DNA of 64,000 nt from an uncultured Tateyamaria sp. (GTDB taxonomy: Bacteria; Pseudomonadota; Alphaproteobacteria; Rhodobacterales; Rhodobacteraceae). The stretch spans positions 1,060,501 to 1,124,500 of the forward strand of contig NZ_CANNES010000001.1 of assembly GCF_947503705.1 (NCBI RefSeq). The letters are read 5' to 3'. Under the pieces are notes generated by a model. The model saw only the letters and a list, made by a program, of their open reading frames with translations, searched no databases and was not told the DNA's origin. Within the stretch, counting starts at the first letter, position 1, and each line of letters begins with the position of its first letter. Shown piece by piece: positions 62,820-64,000 of this stretch. A program made the position numbers and the translations under genes.

Positions 62820-63997
62820 ATCAACCGCTCAAGCAACATCTGATCGACCCCGAGATCTGCATTCGCTGCTACACCTGCGAAAACACCTGCCCCATCGGGG
62901 CGATCGAGCATGACGACAACAATGTGGTCGTAAACGCGGACATCTGCAATTTCTGCATGGATTGCATCCCCGTTTGCCCAACCGGGTCCATCGACGAATG
63001 GCGGGTCGTCGAAACGGCTTATACGCTCGAAGAGCAATACGAGTGGGACGAGCTGCCAGAGCAGGCAGATATCGCGGTGTCCGCCCCGGAAGAAGGCGAG
63101 ATTGACGATGCCGTCGCGGCGCTTTTGGCTGAAGCCCATGCCGGGGCCGGGGGGAAGTCCAAACCACCTGCGTCCGCCGCCAAACCTGCGATCAATATGT
63201 ACAATCTGGGCAAGCCAGCGACCCTGCTGGTGCAGGGAAATTACCGACTGACGGATGACCCGGACCACGATGTGCGCCATATCATTCTGGACACGAACGG
63301 CTTGCCATTTCCCGTGCTCGAAGGGCAATCGGTGGGGATCATTCCTCCCGGGACGGACGCAAGCGGCGCGCCGCATCTGCCGCGCCTCTATTCCGTGTCC
63401 TCGCCACGTGATGGTGAGCGACCGGGCTATCACAACATCTCGCTGACCGTGAAACGCGAGGCGGAGGGTATCGCCTCAAACTACCTTTGCGATCTGATAC
63501 AAGGCGCCGACGTGCAGGTGACCGGCCCCTTTGGCGCGACATTCCTGATGCCAAATGACAATGATGCGCGCATTCTGATGATTTGTACCGGTACCGGCTC
63601 TGCGCCTATGCGGGCTTTTACGATGCAGCGCCAGCGCACCAGCGGGGGCGAGACCGGTGGCATGACCATGTTTTTTGGCGCTCGCACTCCCCAAAGCCTG
63701 CCCTATTTTGGCCCCCTCAAGAAGGTGCCCGAAGGATTGTTGCAGAAGCACCTCGTGTTCAGCCGTTTGCCGGATCAGCCCAAGGAATATGTGCAGGACC
63801 GGATGTTGGCAGAGGTCGATACGGTTGCCGAAATCTTGGGCGACCCGGCAACACACATCTATATCTGCGGCCTCAAGGGGATGGAGGACGGCGTTGAAAA
63901 AGCGCTGACCAGCATCGCGGAAAGCATGGGCCAACCCTGGACCACCATGCGCGATGCGATGCGGGACGAGGGACGCTATCACGTGGAAACCTACTGA
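62816..63997 (+). CDS. boxA: Benzoyl-CoA epoxidase, reductase subunit
   Basis: A 393-residue NADPH reductase. Two ferredoxin clusters sit at Cys15/18/21/25 and Cys44/47/50/54. An acidic and Ala/Pro linker follows (about 70-120), then an FNR-type flavin domain (LPRLYSVSSPRDGE, FAD binding) and an NAD(P) domain (ILMICTGTGSAPMRAF; THIYICGLKGMEDGV). It transfers electrons to BoxB. The order boxC-boxB-small ORF-boxA differs from the ABC order of Azoarcus. The protein is complete, with its stop at 63995-63997. Confidence 0.95.
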   Translation: MNQPLKQHLIDPEICIRCYTCENTCPIGAIEHDDNNVVVNADICNFCMDCIPVCPTGSIDEWRVVETAYTLEEQYEWDELPEQADIAVSAPEEGEIDDAVAALLAEAHAGAGGKSKPPASAAKPAINMYNLGKPATLLVQGNYRLTDDPDHDVRHIILDTNGLPFPVLEGQSVGIIPPGTDASGAPHLPRLYSVSSPRDGERPGYHNISLTVKREAEGIASNYLCDLIQGADVQVTGPFGATFLMPNDNDARILMICTGTGSAPMRAFTMQRQRTSGGETGGMTMFFGARTPQSLPYFGPLKKVPEGLLQKHLVFSRLPDQPKEYVQDRMLAEVDTVAEILGDPATHIYICGLKGMEDGVEKALTSIAESMGQPWTTMRDAMRDEGRYHVETY

Positions 63998-64000
63998 ATG
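63998..64000 (+). other. Possible start codon of the next gene (window edge)
   Basis: The last three bases are ATG, abutting the boxA stop codon. Box operons often continue with the semialdehyde dehydrogenase or other ring-fission genes. Only the codon is visible, so this is a pointer and not a gene call. Confidence 0.3.

Overview
The window reads as the chromosome of an alphaproteobacterium of the Rhodobacterales, most likely the marine Roseobacter group. Evidence: high GC; the pheA/cytochrome c pair; hemN next to fnrL; a cbb3 oxidase cluster; many TRAP and ABC uptake operons; and a complete aerobic benzoyl-CoA (box) pathway. TGT-N12-ACA palindromes of the PpsR/CrtJ type lie at hemF and between hemC and hemE. 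This hints at present or past phototrophy, although no photosynthesis gene is in view. I see no insertion sequence, prophage or CRISPR array.

Layout. 1-6.8 kb: 5' end of pheA, a membrane-anchored cytochrome c, and a Yej-type peptide ABC transporter (yejABEF). 6.8-20 kb: a low-oxygen block with hemN, fnrL, a tandem Usp protein, ccoNOQP, an inserted four-gene patch (isochorismatase-like hydrolase, 3-TM protein, 42-residue ORF, LysR regulator), then ccoGHIS. Four TTGA-N6-TCAA FNR boxes sit at hemN/fnrL, usp/ccoN (two) and ccoG. 20-26 kb: housekeeping genes (D-Ala-D-Ala carboxypeptidase, CHMI-like isomerase, HAD hydrolase, clpS, an RsmC-like methyltransferase, an SDR lacking the catalytic Lys, hemF).

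26-35.5 kb: a sugar/glycoside operon with two Gfo/Idh dehydrogenases, two TIM-barrel isomerase-like enzymes and an ABC importer, divergent from a LacI regulator with two matching operators. 35.5-39.5 kb: GNAT, fatty acid desaturase, hemC, hemE, and a CAT-anticodon tRNA whose 3' end is reiterated in a 113-bp tandem repeat. 39.5-45 kb: a ugpBAEC-type importer with a divergent LysR gene. 45-49.4 kb: an ACT protein and an MttB-family methyltransferase, divergent from a dimethylglycine-dehydrogenase-like flavoprotein across a large inverted repeat.

49.5-64 kb: an aromatic-acid catabolic island. A TRAP transporter is followed by a crotonase, a MarR regulator, a feruloyl-CoA-synthetase-like ligase and an amidohydrolase. 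Then come a benzoate-CoA ligase, an alpha/beta hydrolase, DUF309, boxC, boxB, an undescribed 56-residue CX2CX2CX3C protein and boxA. My reading is that phenylpropenoid acids are imported, activated and side-chain shortened, and that the aryl-CoA enters box epoxidation and ring cleavage. The most novel items are the small Cys4 protein between boxB and boxA, the shared operator-like motifs of the aromatic island, a hairpin repeat in three convergent gaps, and the tRNA-end tandem repeat.
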